Source: Luethyella okanaganae (GTDB lineage: Bacteria > Actinomycetota > Actinomycetes > Actinomycetales > Microbacteriaceae). From it: a stretch of 64,000 nucleotides of DNA. The notes beneath the pieces are model-generated. The model was not told the origin of the DNA, did not search any database, and saw nothing but the letters and a program-made list of their open reading frames with translations. The position numbers and the translations under genes were made by a program. How positions within the stretch are numbered: the stretch's first letter is position 1; the number at the start of each line of letters is the position of its first letter. The stretch lies in contig NZ_JBHSTP010000004.1 in assembly GCF_042660285.1 (NCBI RefSeq), positions 186,001 through 250,000 on the forward strand, written 5' to 3'. This document shows positions 35,146 through 42,951 of this stretch, one piece after another.

Positions 35146-36117
35146 TTACGGAGCACACGACCCCATGGTGCGCAATGCCTGCTCGGACAGGACGAGCGAA
35201 TCGGAGCGAAGGGTGATCGTCGCCGTGCCCGGCGCGATGTCGACGCCGGTCACGTCGACGCCCTGCGGCAGGTATCGCGCCGTGCACACCGAGATCGGCC
35301 GGGAACCGATGATACCGGACAGCAGGCCGCCGACGTCGATGGCGCCACCCCCGGCGGAGAGCTGCGCGCTCGTCGGCGTGACGAGCACCCGGTCGCCGGC
35401 CGCTTCTGCGACGGCGGTCACGGTGTAGCCGACCTCGACGCCGAGAAAGCCGAGCATCCTGTCGTAGCGGAGTTCTCCATCTCCGAGCACGATGGCCGAG
35501 GCCGCGTCCGGCAGCGCGACGAGTCGATTGACCGCGTCCTGGCCGACGGTGATCGTTCCGGTCGCCAGGCCGACGGCCGCACCCGTGTCGGTCGGCACAC
35601 CCTCCGCCACGAGGTGCGCCGCCAGCGGCACACCGTCGACGGACACGTTCGGGGCATCGAGTTCGATGCGTTCGAAGACACCGGAGAGATACTGCGCGAT
35701 GACGGATGCCCCGCCGATAGTGACCCCAACGTTGGCCTCGACGTTCGCGGGCAGACGGTCGTCGATCTCTTGCGCGATGCGGTCCTGCGCCACATTACGC
35801 AGAACGGCGTCGGCGATGAAGAGCCCCGCCAGCAGCACGACGACCACGACCACGAGAACCGAGACGACGCGGATCCATCGGCGTCCCGCACGGGGCGCTG
35901 GAACGATCGCGCGGTCTCGGGCCGAGACCGCGCCGAGCTCGGCGTCACCCGACGCATCGTGACCCGTCGCATCGTGACCCGATGCATCGTGACCCGATGC
36001 CGGAACGAGCACCTCCGTCTCCCCGTTCCGCAGCGCATCGTCGGCAGCTTCTGCACCCAGGGCGCCCCGTCCGAGCTCCTCTCCGTCGTAGGGTCTGGTC
36101 GGCTGCTCATCGGACAT
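35146..36117 (-). CDS. DUF2993 (LmeA-like) membrane-anchored protein
   Basis: 323 residues. Residues 1-75 are cytoplasmic and disordered, with three short SGHDA/TGHDA repeats (about 42-56). One membrane helix (VVSVLVVVVVVLLAGLFIAD) follows at about 83-105. The outside part is a DUF2993 domain, a lipid-binding fold; mycobacterial LmeA of this family acts in lipomannan maturation. It lies between argS (3 bp upstream) and lysA, as homologues often do. A role in envelope lipoglycan metabolism is inferred. Confidence 0.82.
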   Translation of the reverse strand: MSDEQPTRPYDGEELGRGALGAEAADDALRNGETEVLVPASGHDASGHDATGHDASGDAELGAVSARDRAIVPAPRAGRRWIRVVSVLVVVVVVLLAGLFIADAVLRNVAQDRIAQEIDDRLPANVEANVGVTIGGASVIAQYLSGVFERIELDAPNVSVDGVPLAAHLVAEGVPTDTGAAVGLATGTITVGQDAVNRLVALPDAASAIVLGDGELRYDRMLGFLGVEVGYTVTAVAEAAGDRVLVTPTSAQLSAGGGAIDVGGLLSGIIGSRPISVCTARYLPQGVDVTGVDIAPGTATITLRSDSLVLSEQALRTMGSCAP

Positions 36118-36120
36118 GCG

Positions 36121-37797
36121 CTACATCCGCTCCGGCGCCGAAACGCCCAGGAGGCCGAGCCCGTTGCGGATCACCTGACCCGTCGCGTCGTTGAGCCAGA
36201 GCCGACTGCGATGCAGATCGGTGACGGGCTCCTCGCCGAGCGGGATGACCCGGCAGTTGTCGTACCAACGGTGATAGAGTCCGGCGAGCTCCTCGATGTA
36301 GCGGGCGACGCGATGCGGCTCACGGAGTTCAGCCGCCTGCAGCACGACCCGCGGGAACTCCTGCAATCCGCCGAGAAGTGCCGACTCCGTCTCGTGGTCG
36401 AGCAGCTCGGGCGCGAAGCCGCTGTGGTCGACGCCTGCTGCGGAGGCGTTGCGCCCGACCGACGCCGTGCGAGCGTGGGCGTATTGCACGTAGAAGACCG
36501 GGTTGTCGTTGGTGCGGCGTGTGAGCAGGTCCAGGTCGATGTCGAGCTGGGAGTCAGCCGAGCTTCGCGAGAGCGCGTAGCGCGCCGCGTCAGCGCCGAC
36601 GGCCCCGACGAGATCCTCCATCGTGACGACGGTTCCGGCCCGCTTGCTCATTCGCTGCGGCTTGCCGTCGCGAACGAGGTTGACCATCTGCCCGACGAGG
36701 ATCTCGAGGTTGACACCAGGCTCGTCGCCAAACGCCGCGCACATCGCCATCATGCGTCCGATGTAGCCATGGTGATCCGCGCCGAGCATGATGAGATTGC
36801 GCTCGAATCCGCGTTCTCGCTTGTCGAGGTAATAGGCGAGGTCGCCGGCGATGTAGGCGGCGTCTCCGTCGCTCTTGATCACGACCCGGTCGCGGTCGTC
36901 GCCGAACTCGGTCGTGCGCAACCAGATCGCGCCGTCCGCCTCGAAGATGTGGTCCAGCTCGCGCAGTCGTGCGATCGCCCGTTCGACAGCTCGGGACTCG
37001 TGCAGCGAGTTCTCGTGAAAGTACACGTCGAAATCGACGCCGAAGTCGTGCAAACTCTGCTTGATCTCACCGAACATGAGCTCGACGCCGCGGGAGCGGA
37101 ACACCTCCTGGAGCTCCTCCCGCGACAGGCTTGCCAGCTCACCCCGGTCCCCCTCGACCACCTTCGTCGCGATATCGGTGATGTAGGCGCCGCCGTAGCC
37201 GTCTTCCGGCGCGGGTTCACCGAGGTGCGCGGCGACGAGACTCCTGGCGAAGCGATCGATCTGCGCGCCGTGGTCGTTGAAGTAGTACTCGCGCGAGACG
37301 AGCCCGCCCTGCGCGGCGAAGATCCGGGCGAGGCTATCGCCGACCGCCGCCCAGCGCGTGCCGCCGATGTGGATGGGGCCGGTCGGATTCGCCGACACGA
37401 ATTCGAGGTTCATGCGCACACCGGCATATAGGATGCCGTGGCCGTAGCTCGCGCCGGACTCGACGATCTTCTTGGCGAGTGCGCCGGCCGCGGCGGCATC
37501 CAACCGGAGATTGATGAAGCCGGGACCAGCGACCTCGACGCTCGCCACTCCATTGATCGAGGCCGCTCCGACGGCGATCTCGCCCGCGAGGTCGCGGGGG
37601 TTCAGGCCGAGCGGTTTCGCGAGCTTCATGGCGACGCTGGACGCCCAGTCACCGTGATCGCGGTTCTTCGGACGTTCCAACACGACGTCGGCGGGGGTGA
37701 GCGATACCTCGGGTGCCTCCGGAAAACCCGCGCGTCGGCCGTCGACGATCGTGCGCACGATGTCGAACAGGGACTGGGAGAGTTCTGCTGGAGTCAC
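36121..37797 (-). CDS. argS: Arginyl-tRNA synthetase
   Basis: 558 residues, class I enzyme charging tRNA-Arg. The HIGH-type motif reads HIGG in TGPIHIGGTRWAAVGDSLA, and the KMSK-type motif is RMSKRAGTVV. The N-terminal additional domain and C-terminal DALR anticodon-binding domain (HARTASVGRNA onward) are present. The neighbouring order argS-DUF2993-lysA is the conserved actinobacterial one. A tRNA-Arg gene lies 760 bp away on the other strand. Confidence 0.97.
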   Translation of the reverse strand: MTPAELSQSLFDIVRTIVDGRRAGFPEAPEVSLTPADVVLERPKNRDHGDWASSVAMKLAKPLGLNPRDLAGEIAVGAASINGVASVEVAGPGFINLRLDAAAAGALAKKIVESGASYGHGILYAGVRMNLEFVSANPTGPIHIGGTRWAAVGDSLARIFAAQGGLVSREYYFNDHGAQIDRFARSLVAAHLGEPAPEDGYGGAYITDIATKVVEGDRGELASLSREELQEVFRSRGVELMFGEIKQSLHDFGVDFDVYFHENSLHESRAVERAIARLRELDHIFEADGAIWLRTTEFGDDRDRVVIKSDGDAAYIAGDLAYYLDKRERGFERNLIMLGADHHGYIGRMMAMCAAFGDEPGVNLEILVGQMVNLVRDGKPQRMSKRAGTVVTMEDLVGAVGADAARYALSRSSADSQLDIDLDLLTRRTNDNPVFYVQYAHARTASVGRNASAAGVDHSGFAPELLDHETESALLGGLQEFPRVVLQAAELREPHRVARYIEELAGLYHRWYDNCRVIPLGEEPVTDLHRSRLWLNDATGQVIRNGLGLLGVSAPERM

Positions 37798-37840
37798 GAG
37801 GGTAGATCCTACCGTTCACCCATCTTGATAGGGTCTCAGC

Positions 37841-38464
37841 ATGGTCACCCTCACTCCCGGTACCGCCGCCCGTCGCGCCCGTATCGGTCTCGCGCTTGTG
37901 CCCGCCATCGTCGCTATCGGTCTCCTCGCCGCCTGCACGCCGGGGACGACGCCGACCGCGTCGCCCACGGCCGCTCCGAGCGACGGTCCGAGCGACCGTC
38001 CGAGTGCAGACCCGGAGCCGACACCCGTCCCTGCGGGAACCCCGATCCCGCTCAGCTGCGAGCAGCTGCTGACGGCAGACGATGTCTACGCCTTCAATCC
38101 GAACTTCGGAACCGCGCCGGACTACTCGCCGACGAGCGGCAGCGGGGCAGCAGCGGCTGTCGACGACAAGGGGCTGGCGTGCGGATGGCTCAACCAGACG
38201 AGCGGCGAGCTCATCGAGATCGCGGTCGCCAAGCCGAGCGAGCAGCAGCTCAGCACGCGCAAGAACGATGCGGCCGTCGAGAGCAGCGCCGTGCCCACCT
38301 ATGGGACGCCGCCAGAGGTCGACGGCTTCTTCACCAAGCGCGCGGGATCAGGCGAGGCCCAGGTATTCAGGGGAAAGTACTGGGTCGTGGCGAGCTCGCC
38401 TGCCTTCTTCGAGCCGGGTGACGTTCAGCCGCTCATCGCCGCCGTGCTGTCCCACCTGCCGTGA
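37841..38464 (+). CDS. Secreted lipoprotein of unknown function
   Basis: 207 residues. A basic N-terminus and hydrophobic stretch end in the lipobox LLAAC, with the lipidated cysteine at C32. A Pro/Thr/Ser-rich linker (about 33-68) leads to a compact domain with two cysteines (C75-type LSCEQLL and ACGWLNQ), reminiscent of the DUF3558/LpqN-like group. It is divergent from argS with a 43-bp gap. Function unknown. Confidence 0.75.
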   Translation: MVTLTPGTAARRARIGLALVPAIVAIGLLAACTPGTTPTASPTAAPSDGPSDRPSADPEPTPVPAGTPIPLSCEQLLTADDVYAFNPNFGTAPDYSPTSGSGAAAAVDDKGLACGWLNQTSGELIEIAVAKPSEQQLSTRKNDAAVESSAVPTYGTPPEVDGFFTKRAGSGEAQVFRGKYWVVASSPAFFEPGDVQPLIAAVLSHLP

Positions 38465-38553
38465 TCCGCTTCGTTCGCCGAGCCTGGCAGACCCGCGGTC
38501 TGGACGAGCGCGTGTCCTGCGCTCCCTGCCCGATGCGGTAATGTCGTCTGAGC

Positions 38554-38626
38554 GCCTCCGTAGCTCAGGGGATAGAGCGCCGGTTTCCGGTACCGAAGGT
38601 CGGGGGTTCGAATCCCTCCGGGGGCA
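38554..38626 (+). tRNA. tRNA-Arg (anticodon CCG)
   Basis: 73 bases without encoded CCA. Acceptor arms GCCTCCG and CGGGGGC pair, the D arm is GCTC/GAGC, and the T arm contains GGTTCGAATCC. The anticodon loop TTCCGGT gives CCG, reading CGG codons. The first anticodon-stem pair looks like a C-A mismatch. A terminator follows at 38688-38713, and an accessory region starts right behind it. Confidence 0.95.
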
Positions 38627-38687
38627 CTGTGTGATGAGTCGGGTCATCGGTCTCATCTGAGTCGTGGCGTGTGTCTCTTTGAGGAAG

Positions 38688-38713
38688 CCCCCTGGCCATC
38701 GGCCGGGGGTTTT
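38688..38713 (+). terminator. Intrinsic terminator downstream of tRNA-Arg
   Basis: Stem CCCCCTGGCC with GGCCGGGGG around ATC, followed by TTTT. Typical Rho-independent form on the plus strand, 62 bp after the tRNA. Confidence 0.85.
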
Positions 38714-38914
38714 CTGGGTGTTGCGCCTGTGGGTGCGAGCGGGGTTGATCTCGTTGCTTGCGATGGCTTCAGCGCTGTCGAGGCGGATGACGGTGATGGT
38801 GTGTTCGTCGGCGATGGCGAGGATGCGGGCGCCGCGGTGTTCGATTCCGAGGCCGAGGTGGTGCATTCGTCCGGCGCGGCGGAAGCTGATCTTGCCGTTG
38901 GTGCCGACGTGATC
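38693..38914 (-). pseudogene. C-terminal remnant of an IS481-family transposase
   Basis: About 74 codons read GKISFRRAGRMHHLGLGI then HRGARILAIADEHTITVI and end in a proline/arginine-rich tail. This resembles the beta-rich C-terminal domain that follows the integrase core in IS481 transposases. The catalytic DDE part is absent; homology ends close to a long palindrome at 38944. It covers part of the tRNA terminator region on the opposite strand. Confidence 0.55.
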
Positions 38915-38943
38915 CGTAGCGGAGTCGGTGGCGACCGCGCTAC

Positions 38944-39009
38944 GAGTGTGCCTGTTTCCGACGAGGCGTACCGCAATAACGGGAATACTCGTCGGAAACG
39001 GACACACTC
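38944..39009. repeat. Dispersed palindrome, family B, copy 1
   Basis: 22-base arms (38944-38965 and 38988-39009) with two mismatches and a 22-base loop. Arm core is GAGTGTG-C-GTTTCCGACG. The same arm sequence recurs at 59481-59546. This copy marks the break point of the IS481 remnant. Confidence 0.85.
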
Positions 39010-39120
39010 GGCACAGCATGATCGGGTTCGAGAGTCGTTGCCGCGATGGCAGCGCAAGTATTTGCAGTACTGCGATCGCCTCGTCGTTCTGAGGGCGGTC
39101 GTAAGCCGGGCGACGAAACC

Positions 39121-39470
39121 TCATCCTAGGCGAGCAATAGTGGAAGGAGCACCGACTCGAGTTAGCCCAATTCCATGTGTGACAACCGGTTCGTACGAAT
39201 GAGTAGATCGATAGAAATCCTGTTTCCTCGAACGCTGATGCTTGAGAACGTGGTCAGCACGCCGATAGAAACTAGCAGACCGAGTAGCCTTCAAAAGGCA
39301 GCTATTGGCATCAACCAGTTCATTCGCAGTCGAGGGGCGAAGCCACAGGGTCCGCTTGTTCAGATCACGCAGGTAGCCAACAGGTCCGGGTCGGTTCACC
39401 AAACTAGTACGCGGTTCCTCAGACAGGCAAGCGCACTGCTTAGCGGGGGCGGGGCTGGTTACAGCGCACG
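39121..39470 (+). other. Anomalous AT-richer stretch with a short possible reading frame
   Basis: This stretch is visibly lower in GC than the chromosome average of the window. A frame from about 39175 (MCDNRFVRMSRSIEILFP) runs to about 39460 with non-biased composition, then changes to shadow-like sequence. A segment SRGAKPQGPLVQ faintly recalls GyrI-like effector domains. I cannot assign a gene; it may be a remnant of transferred DNA. Confidence 0.35.
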
Positions 39471-39494
39471 CGCACGACCGCCAGACACAACACC

Positions 39495-39756
39495 CGGGTC
39501 ATCGGCGGCGGCGACGCGATCGAGCAGCTCACGACCCTGCGAGCACGGGCCGACGGCGACATCGGTTTCGGTGGCGCGACTCTCGCCACTCAGTTGCTGC
39601 GAGCGCGGCTTCTCGATGAGCTGCTGCTCTTCACACACCCCGTGATCCTGGGCGAAGGCCGGCCGTTGCTCGATGAACACGACGAACCGGTCGAGCTCGA
39701 TCTGATCGAGCACCGATCGTTCGACGAACTGGGTATCTGCTTGGGTCAAGTAGCAT
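39495..39756 (+). pseudogene. C-terminal fragment of a RibD/dihydrofolate-reductase-like protein
   Basis: In frame from 39495: RVIGGGDAIEQLTTLRARAD, then DIGFGGATLATQLLRARLLDE and LFTHPVILGEGRPLLDEHDE. These are the second half of the COG0262 fold (GG-ATLA nucleotide loop and DEL-LF-HPVILG strand). The N-terminal half is missing. The last codons run into sequence identical to the left end of an IS1595-family element starting at 39728, so the gene was broken by an insertion. Confidence 0.75.
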
Positions 39757-39811
39757 GTGCGGATGACGGAATTGGGGCCGTCCCCGCCTATGATCCGCGG
39801 CCGACGCTCAT
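39728..39811 (+). mobile_element. Solo left end of an IS1595-family element
   Basis: 35 bases (39728-39762) are identical to the complement of 42667-42701, the promoter-proximal end of the intact IS1595 copy, and similarity continues to about 39780. The relic begins a frame at the GTG at 39757 (VRMTELGP) corresponding to VRVTDLEP of the intact transposase and stops after 18 codons. The rest of the element is deleted. Confidence 0.85.
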
Positions 39812-39842
39812 GAGGGCGAGCCGATCGGCTCGCCCTCATGAG
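39807..39842. terminator. Perfect 36-bp palindrome
   Basis: Each half is CTCATGAGGGCGAGCCGA or its exact complement, giving an 18-bp stem with no fixed loop. It sits directly behind the IS1595 relic and may end transcription on both strands or mark an excision scar. Confidence 0.7.
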
Positions 39843-39959
39843 TAATTGAGTGTCCGCTCATCTACTTATCCGCGTGGAACTCCCGCAAAAAACGCGTGGC
39901 CTTAACCTGATTGTCCTGTGCCGGCCGTGCGCGGATGTTGCGCGGACAGCGCGGGGGAT

Positions 39960-40145
39960 CTATTGGCTCGTGAAGAGGATGATTGTGATCAGCACGGCTG
40001 CGAAGGCAATGATGGTCGCCACTGGCTCCCACCAGCGGATACGTCGCGGCTTTTTGGCTGGGCCATCACTGAACGACTGGCCGAGCGGGGATCCGTTCAT
40101 TCCTGGCATCTGGCCGAACTCTTGTTGATGTCTGTCGTTCGTCAT
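39960..40145 (-). CDS. Small tail-anchored membrane protein
   Basis: 61 residues. Residues 1-35 are polar and glycine/proline-rich, with a basic KKPRRIRWW patch. One hydrophobic helix (VATIIAFAAVLITIILFTSQ) ends the protein, so the N-terminus should stay in the cytoplasm. A GGGGG site lies upstream of the ATG. It follows the secreted protein gene by 32 bp on the same strand, which suggests one operon. Function unknown; an immunity or membrane partner role is only a guess. Confidence 0.55.
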   Translation of the reverse strand: MTNDRHQQEFGQMPGMNGSPLGQSFSDGPAKKPRRIRWWEPVATIIAFAAVLITIILFTSQ

Positions 40146-40177
40146 CGCTACCCCCGGCTAACACTGGTTGTGAATAC

Positions 40178-41038
40178 CTACTGCTCCGCTGGAACGAGAA
40201 CGATACCTGCGGCGCCGATGCTCCGGCTCTGCGTGTTGTCGAGCACGAGCGTGCCCTTCACTGGCTCTCCAGTGTTGACCGCAAGCGAGTCAGTGATTCT
40301 TTCGAGGCCCACAACCTGTGCTGCCTCTTCCGTGATCCCCCCGTGCGGCGCTAGTGCCACCTGAATGGAGTGGCTTGGCCCCTGGGAGAGAAAGCTGAGC
40401 CCGTAGTTCTCGAACTGGGTTGCGTCGGCGCAGGTAGAACCAACGTACTCTCCCTGCGCGACGAACAAGCACGTCTCACCGTCAGCGGTACTGCCCGACC
40501 AGATGTCGCTCGTATCCGCCACGCCGTAGTACGCAAGGTCGAAGCCAGGTGCCTCGCCGGCCCGAAGCTGCTCGGCTGTAATTTCGGCGCTGGCCGGCGG
40601 GGCAAGTTCGCTACCGCCCTCGACCGCATCAAGAAGTCCCGGTGCTGCCACGCGGCCGAGCTGAGCATCAAGCAGCCATGCTGACACATCGACGTTGCCG
40701 GGATCGCTCGGATCAGGCAGGAACGTAAACTTCGCGTACGTCGTGCCCCAGCCCCGAGGTCCGTTCTGTGTTGCGCTGGCCTGGCCGCCGCTCCAGTACC
40801 CGTTGTAGGAAACTCTCGTTTCCCAGGTGTACCCGTCCGCACCGTCAATCTTGGCGGAGACCCCCGTACGAGAGAAGCTGGCCGCACCTGTGCCCGAATC
40901 GGAATACGTCGTTCCGTTCGGGGATACCGATTTGTCCAGCCATGTATAGGTGGCGGACGAGGCTGGCGCGGCAGCGCCAAATACGAGCCCCGCGGCCAGA
41001 GCCGCGGATACGAGGAGTCCTTTGGTCCTACGTTGCAT
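40178..41038 (-). CDS. Secreted protein of unknown function
   Basis: 286 residues from the ATG at 41038, which has GGAG seven bases upstream. Signal peptide: basic MQRRTKG, hydrophobic LLVSAALAAGLVFGAAA and a cleavage site near APASSA-TYTW. The mature part starts with about 85 residues rich in Tyr/Trp/Gly/Ser/Thr (YTWLDKSVSPNG, SYNGYWSGGQAS), then a longer acidic region with two cysteines (ETCLFVAQGEYVGSTCADA). I recognise no family. It is bracketed by inverted ends of an IS1595-family element. Confidence 0.7.
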   Translation of the reverse strand: MQRRTKGLLVSAALAAGLVFGAAAPASSATYTWLDKSVSPNGTTYSDSGTGAASFSRTGVSAKIDGADGYTWETRVSYNGYWSGGQASATQNGPRGWGTTYAKFTFLPDPSDPGNVDVSAWLLDAQLGRVAAPGLLDAVEGGSELAPPASAEITAEQLRAGEAPGFDLAYYGVADTSDIWSGSTADGETCLFVAQGEYVGSTCADATQFENYGLSFLSQGPSHSIQVALAPHGGITEEAAQVVGLERITDSLAVNTGEPVKGTLVLDNTQSRSIGAAGIVLVPAEQ

Positions 41039-41040
41039 GC

Positions 41041-41640
41041 TTATCTCCGATCGTTCGGCCATGTGCCTCTCCCTTCGGAACGTACCCCATGTTTGGGGGT
41101 CGGAGCCAGCAATATTCGCAAGGTGCTGCAATCTCCCGTCATAGGGGCTGGTCTCCGTCTGACCGTACCGGCGTACTTCACGACATCCTCAGGATCCTTC
41201 AACCGGCCGAAGAACAGGCCACGTAGCGGCTCATCGTGCCGGCGGCTGCCGGCCTCCGAGCCGGTCGACGGCTGACGCCCAGACCCAGTGCCGCCGCGTA
41301 GCTCGAACTCGATCTGCACGGCACGATCCGTCCATGCGATCGCGCGGCCCTGCACGCGCACGCTCGCCTCGGGGAACCGCACCCAGGCGGCAACGTCGAC
41401 CGGCTCGTGTGCTTCACGCACGTTCTCGGTGCCGACTTCCTCAGGCGTGAGCGAGATCGGCCGCGGCCGTATCGGCGTCTCGTGAATCGAGGCGTCGGAG
41501 AACGACGGGATGGGACCCCACGTGGCAGTCTGTCCCGCTGCGGCAGGATCATCGTGCCCGGAGTTCACGGGCTCCGCGCCGACGCGACCCACTGCTCGTG
41601 GCGCTGAAGGCAACGCAACTGGCGCCAGCGACACCGCCAA
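41041..41640 (-). CDS. Hypothetical protein or remnant
   Basis: A frame of 199 residues. The middle part (SLTPEEVGTENVREAHEPVD, then AAWVRFPEASVRVQGRAIAW and RAVQIEFELR) has the look of a real conserved protein. The N-terminus is low-complexity, and the C-terminus after RGGTGSG looks unselected. Its start is inside or next to the end of the IS1595 element, and its end abuts the secreted protein gene. It may be a truncated gene whose ends were replaced. No function assigned. Confidence 0.35.
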   Translation of the reverse strand: MAVSLAPVALPSAPRAVGRVGAEPVNSGHDDPAAAGQTATWGPIPSFSDASIHETPIRPRPISLTPEEVGTENVREAHEPVDVAAWVRFPEASVRVQGRAIAWTDRAVQIEFELRGGTGSGRQPSTGSEAGSRRHDEPLRGLFFGRLKDPEDVVKYAGTVRRRPAPMTGDCSTLRILLAPTPKHGVRSEGRGTWPNDRR

Positions 41641-41646
41641 TTCGTC

Positions 41647-41687
41647 GATGATGCGTAGCCGTCACCGTGTCACGGCTACGCATCATC
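41647..41687. terminator. Hairpin behind the IS1595 transposase
   Basis: Perfect 16-bp arms (41647-41662 and 41672-41687) around a 9-base loop, 17 bp after the transposase stop. It probably insulates the element from neighbouring transcription. Confidence 0.75.
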
Positions 41688-41703
41688 ACCAGCCCGTCGG
41701 CCG

Positions 41704-42672
41704 CTATCCCGGCTCGGACCTGCCGTTGGCCGTGAGCTCGTGCAACGGGTGCGGCTCCGTATGCACGGCCTGCTCGAGGAGCCGGTAGAAGAGCAGGCCC
41801 CGGCTACGTGCGCCGCGCCGGTTGAAGCGGAACGTGAACTCGTCGAGGTAGTAGGCGAGGTGATCGGCAGACGTAGCGTAATGCAGGGTCCCCTGGAGCC
41901 AACGCTTCAGGAGCGACGCGACGATATGCACGCCGGGCAGGTCGACGTGGGCAGGTATCGTGCTGCCGAGCTGGGTGTAGTAGTCGTGCTGAAAGCCGAG
42001 CCCGGACAGCCGGCGGAGTTCCCGGGCGCCGTCGGTCTTGATGTGCGAACCCGGCTCGATCGTGCGTTCAGCGAAGCGGACCAACGCCAGCGACTCGACC
42101 GGGGTGGGTTCCAATCGGATGCGGCCGAGCTTTCGTGAGGTGACCATCTCGGCCGCGACCATCACTCCGACCTTGTCGCTAGATCGGCCGTTCTTCCCGC
42201 GGCTGACTCCGCCGATGAATGTCTCGTCGACCTCGACGCTCCCACGGAGCAGTTCCCGACCCGGGGTGACCATCGCCCGTCGGAACTTGTGCATCCAGGT
42301 CCACGCCGTCTCGTACGACGCCAACCCGAGCACGCGCTGCAGACCCAACGCGGAGACACCGTTCTTCTGCGCCGTGATGAACCACGCCGCCGCGAACCAA
42401 GTCGAGAGCGGGGTGCGCGTCCGATCAAAGAGTGTGCCCGACGTCACCGACGTCTGACGCCCACACGCTCGGCACATCCACAACGTCGCGCTCGTCCACC
42501 AAGCACCCCGATCCCCGCAGCGCGGACACACGAACCCATCCGGCCAACGCAACCGCGAAAGGTACTCACGACAGGACTCCTCAGTCGCGAACCACTCCTG
42601 GAACGACCGGAACGTCGACGGATAATCAACATCCGCCCACGGCCGAACTGGCTCCAAATCCGTCACCCGCAC
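41704..42672 (-). CDS. IS1595-family (ISXO2-like) transposase
   Basis: 322 residues from a GTG at 42672. N-terminal zinc ribbon with cysteines C49, C52, C67 and C70. The catalytic domain shows D149 in SVEVDETFIGG and D214 in IKTDGARELR, with a late YLDEFTFRFNRR segment typical of the family. The gene looks intact. A fragment of a second copy lies in inverted orientation at 39728. Confidence 0.92.
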   Translation of the reverse strand: MRVTDLEPVRPWADVDYPSTFRSFQEWFATEESCREYLSRLRWPDGFVCPRCGDRGAWWTSATLWMCRACGRQTSVTSGTLFDRTRTPLSTWFAAAWFITAQKNGVSALGLQRVLGLASYETAWTWMHKFRRAMVTPGRELLRGSVEVDETFIGGVSRGKNGRSSDKVGVMVAAEMVTSRKLGRIRLEPTPVESLALVRFAERTIEPGSHIKTDGARELRRLSGLGFQHDYYTQLGSTIPAHVDLPGVHIVASLLKRWLQGTLHYATSADHLAYYLDEFTFRFNRRGARSRGLLFYRLLEQAVHTEPHPLHELTANGRSEPG

Positions 42673-42951
42673 ATGCTACTTGACCCAAGCAGATACCCAG
42701 TTTCGACGATGGTGTCACAATGCACCGATACGCCGTCCGCGGCGCACGAACACCGAACTAGCCCGCTGTCTCCCGGCTCGCGCAGGCAAGAAGTCGCCCG
42801 CCCACAAGGCCCGGACACATTCGGTCGCCGAAACCATGAGCAACTCGATCCTCACCTGTCGGTGGGGTCGTCGAGGATCGCGCACTCTGAGTAGGACGCC
42901 TATCCCTGTCAGGACGACAGCGGCGGCGAGAGCTCGAACACTCTGCACCGA

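Larger units (their letters stand above)
41640..42720 (-). mobile_element. IS1595-family insertion sequence
   Basis: One transposase gene plus short flanks, about 1.1 kb. The right end (5' of the gene) reads inward from near 42716 with GTGACACC; a GCGACACC sequence reads inward near 41619 at the other side, a possible but weak terminal inverted repeat. Exact ends and target duplication cannot be fixed by eye. Confidence 0.7.

Noticed and set aside
40178..41038. Lactococcin 972-type bacteriocin
   Set aside because: Size is too large and the conserved glycine/tryptophan and tyrosine positions of that family do not line up; no ABC transporter or immunity genes of that type are near.
38554..42720. 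Genomic island integrated at tRNA-Arg
   Set aside because: No integrase gene and no second copy of the tRNA 3' end were seen, so the accessory region is better explained by IS activity.
42715..42948. 77-codon minus-strand frame next to the IS1595 flank
   Set aside because: No ribosome binding site, arginine-rich shadow-like composition after a short hydrophobic start, and no recognised homologue.
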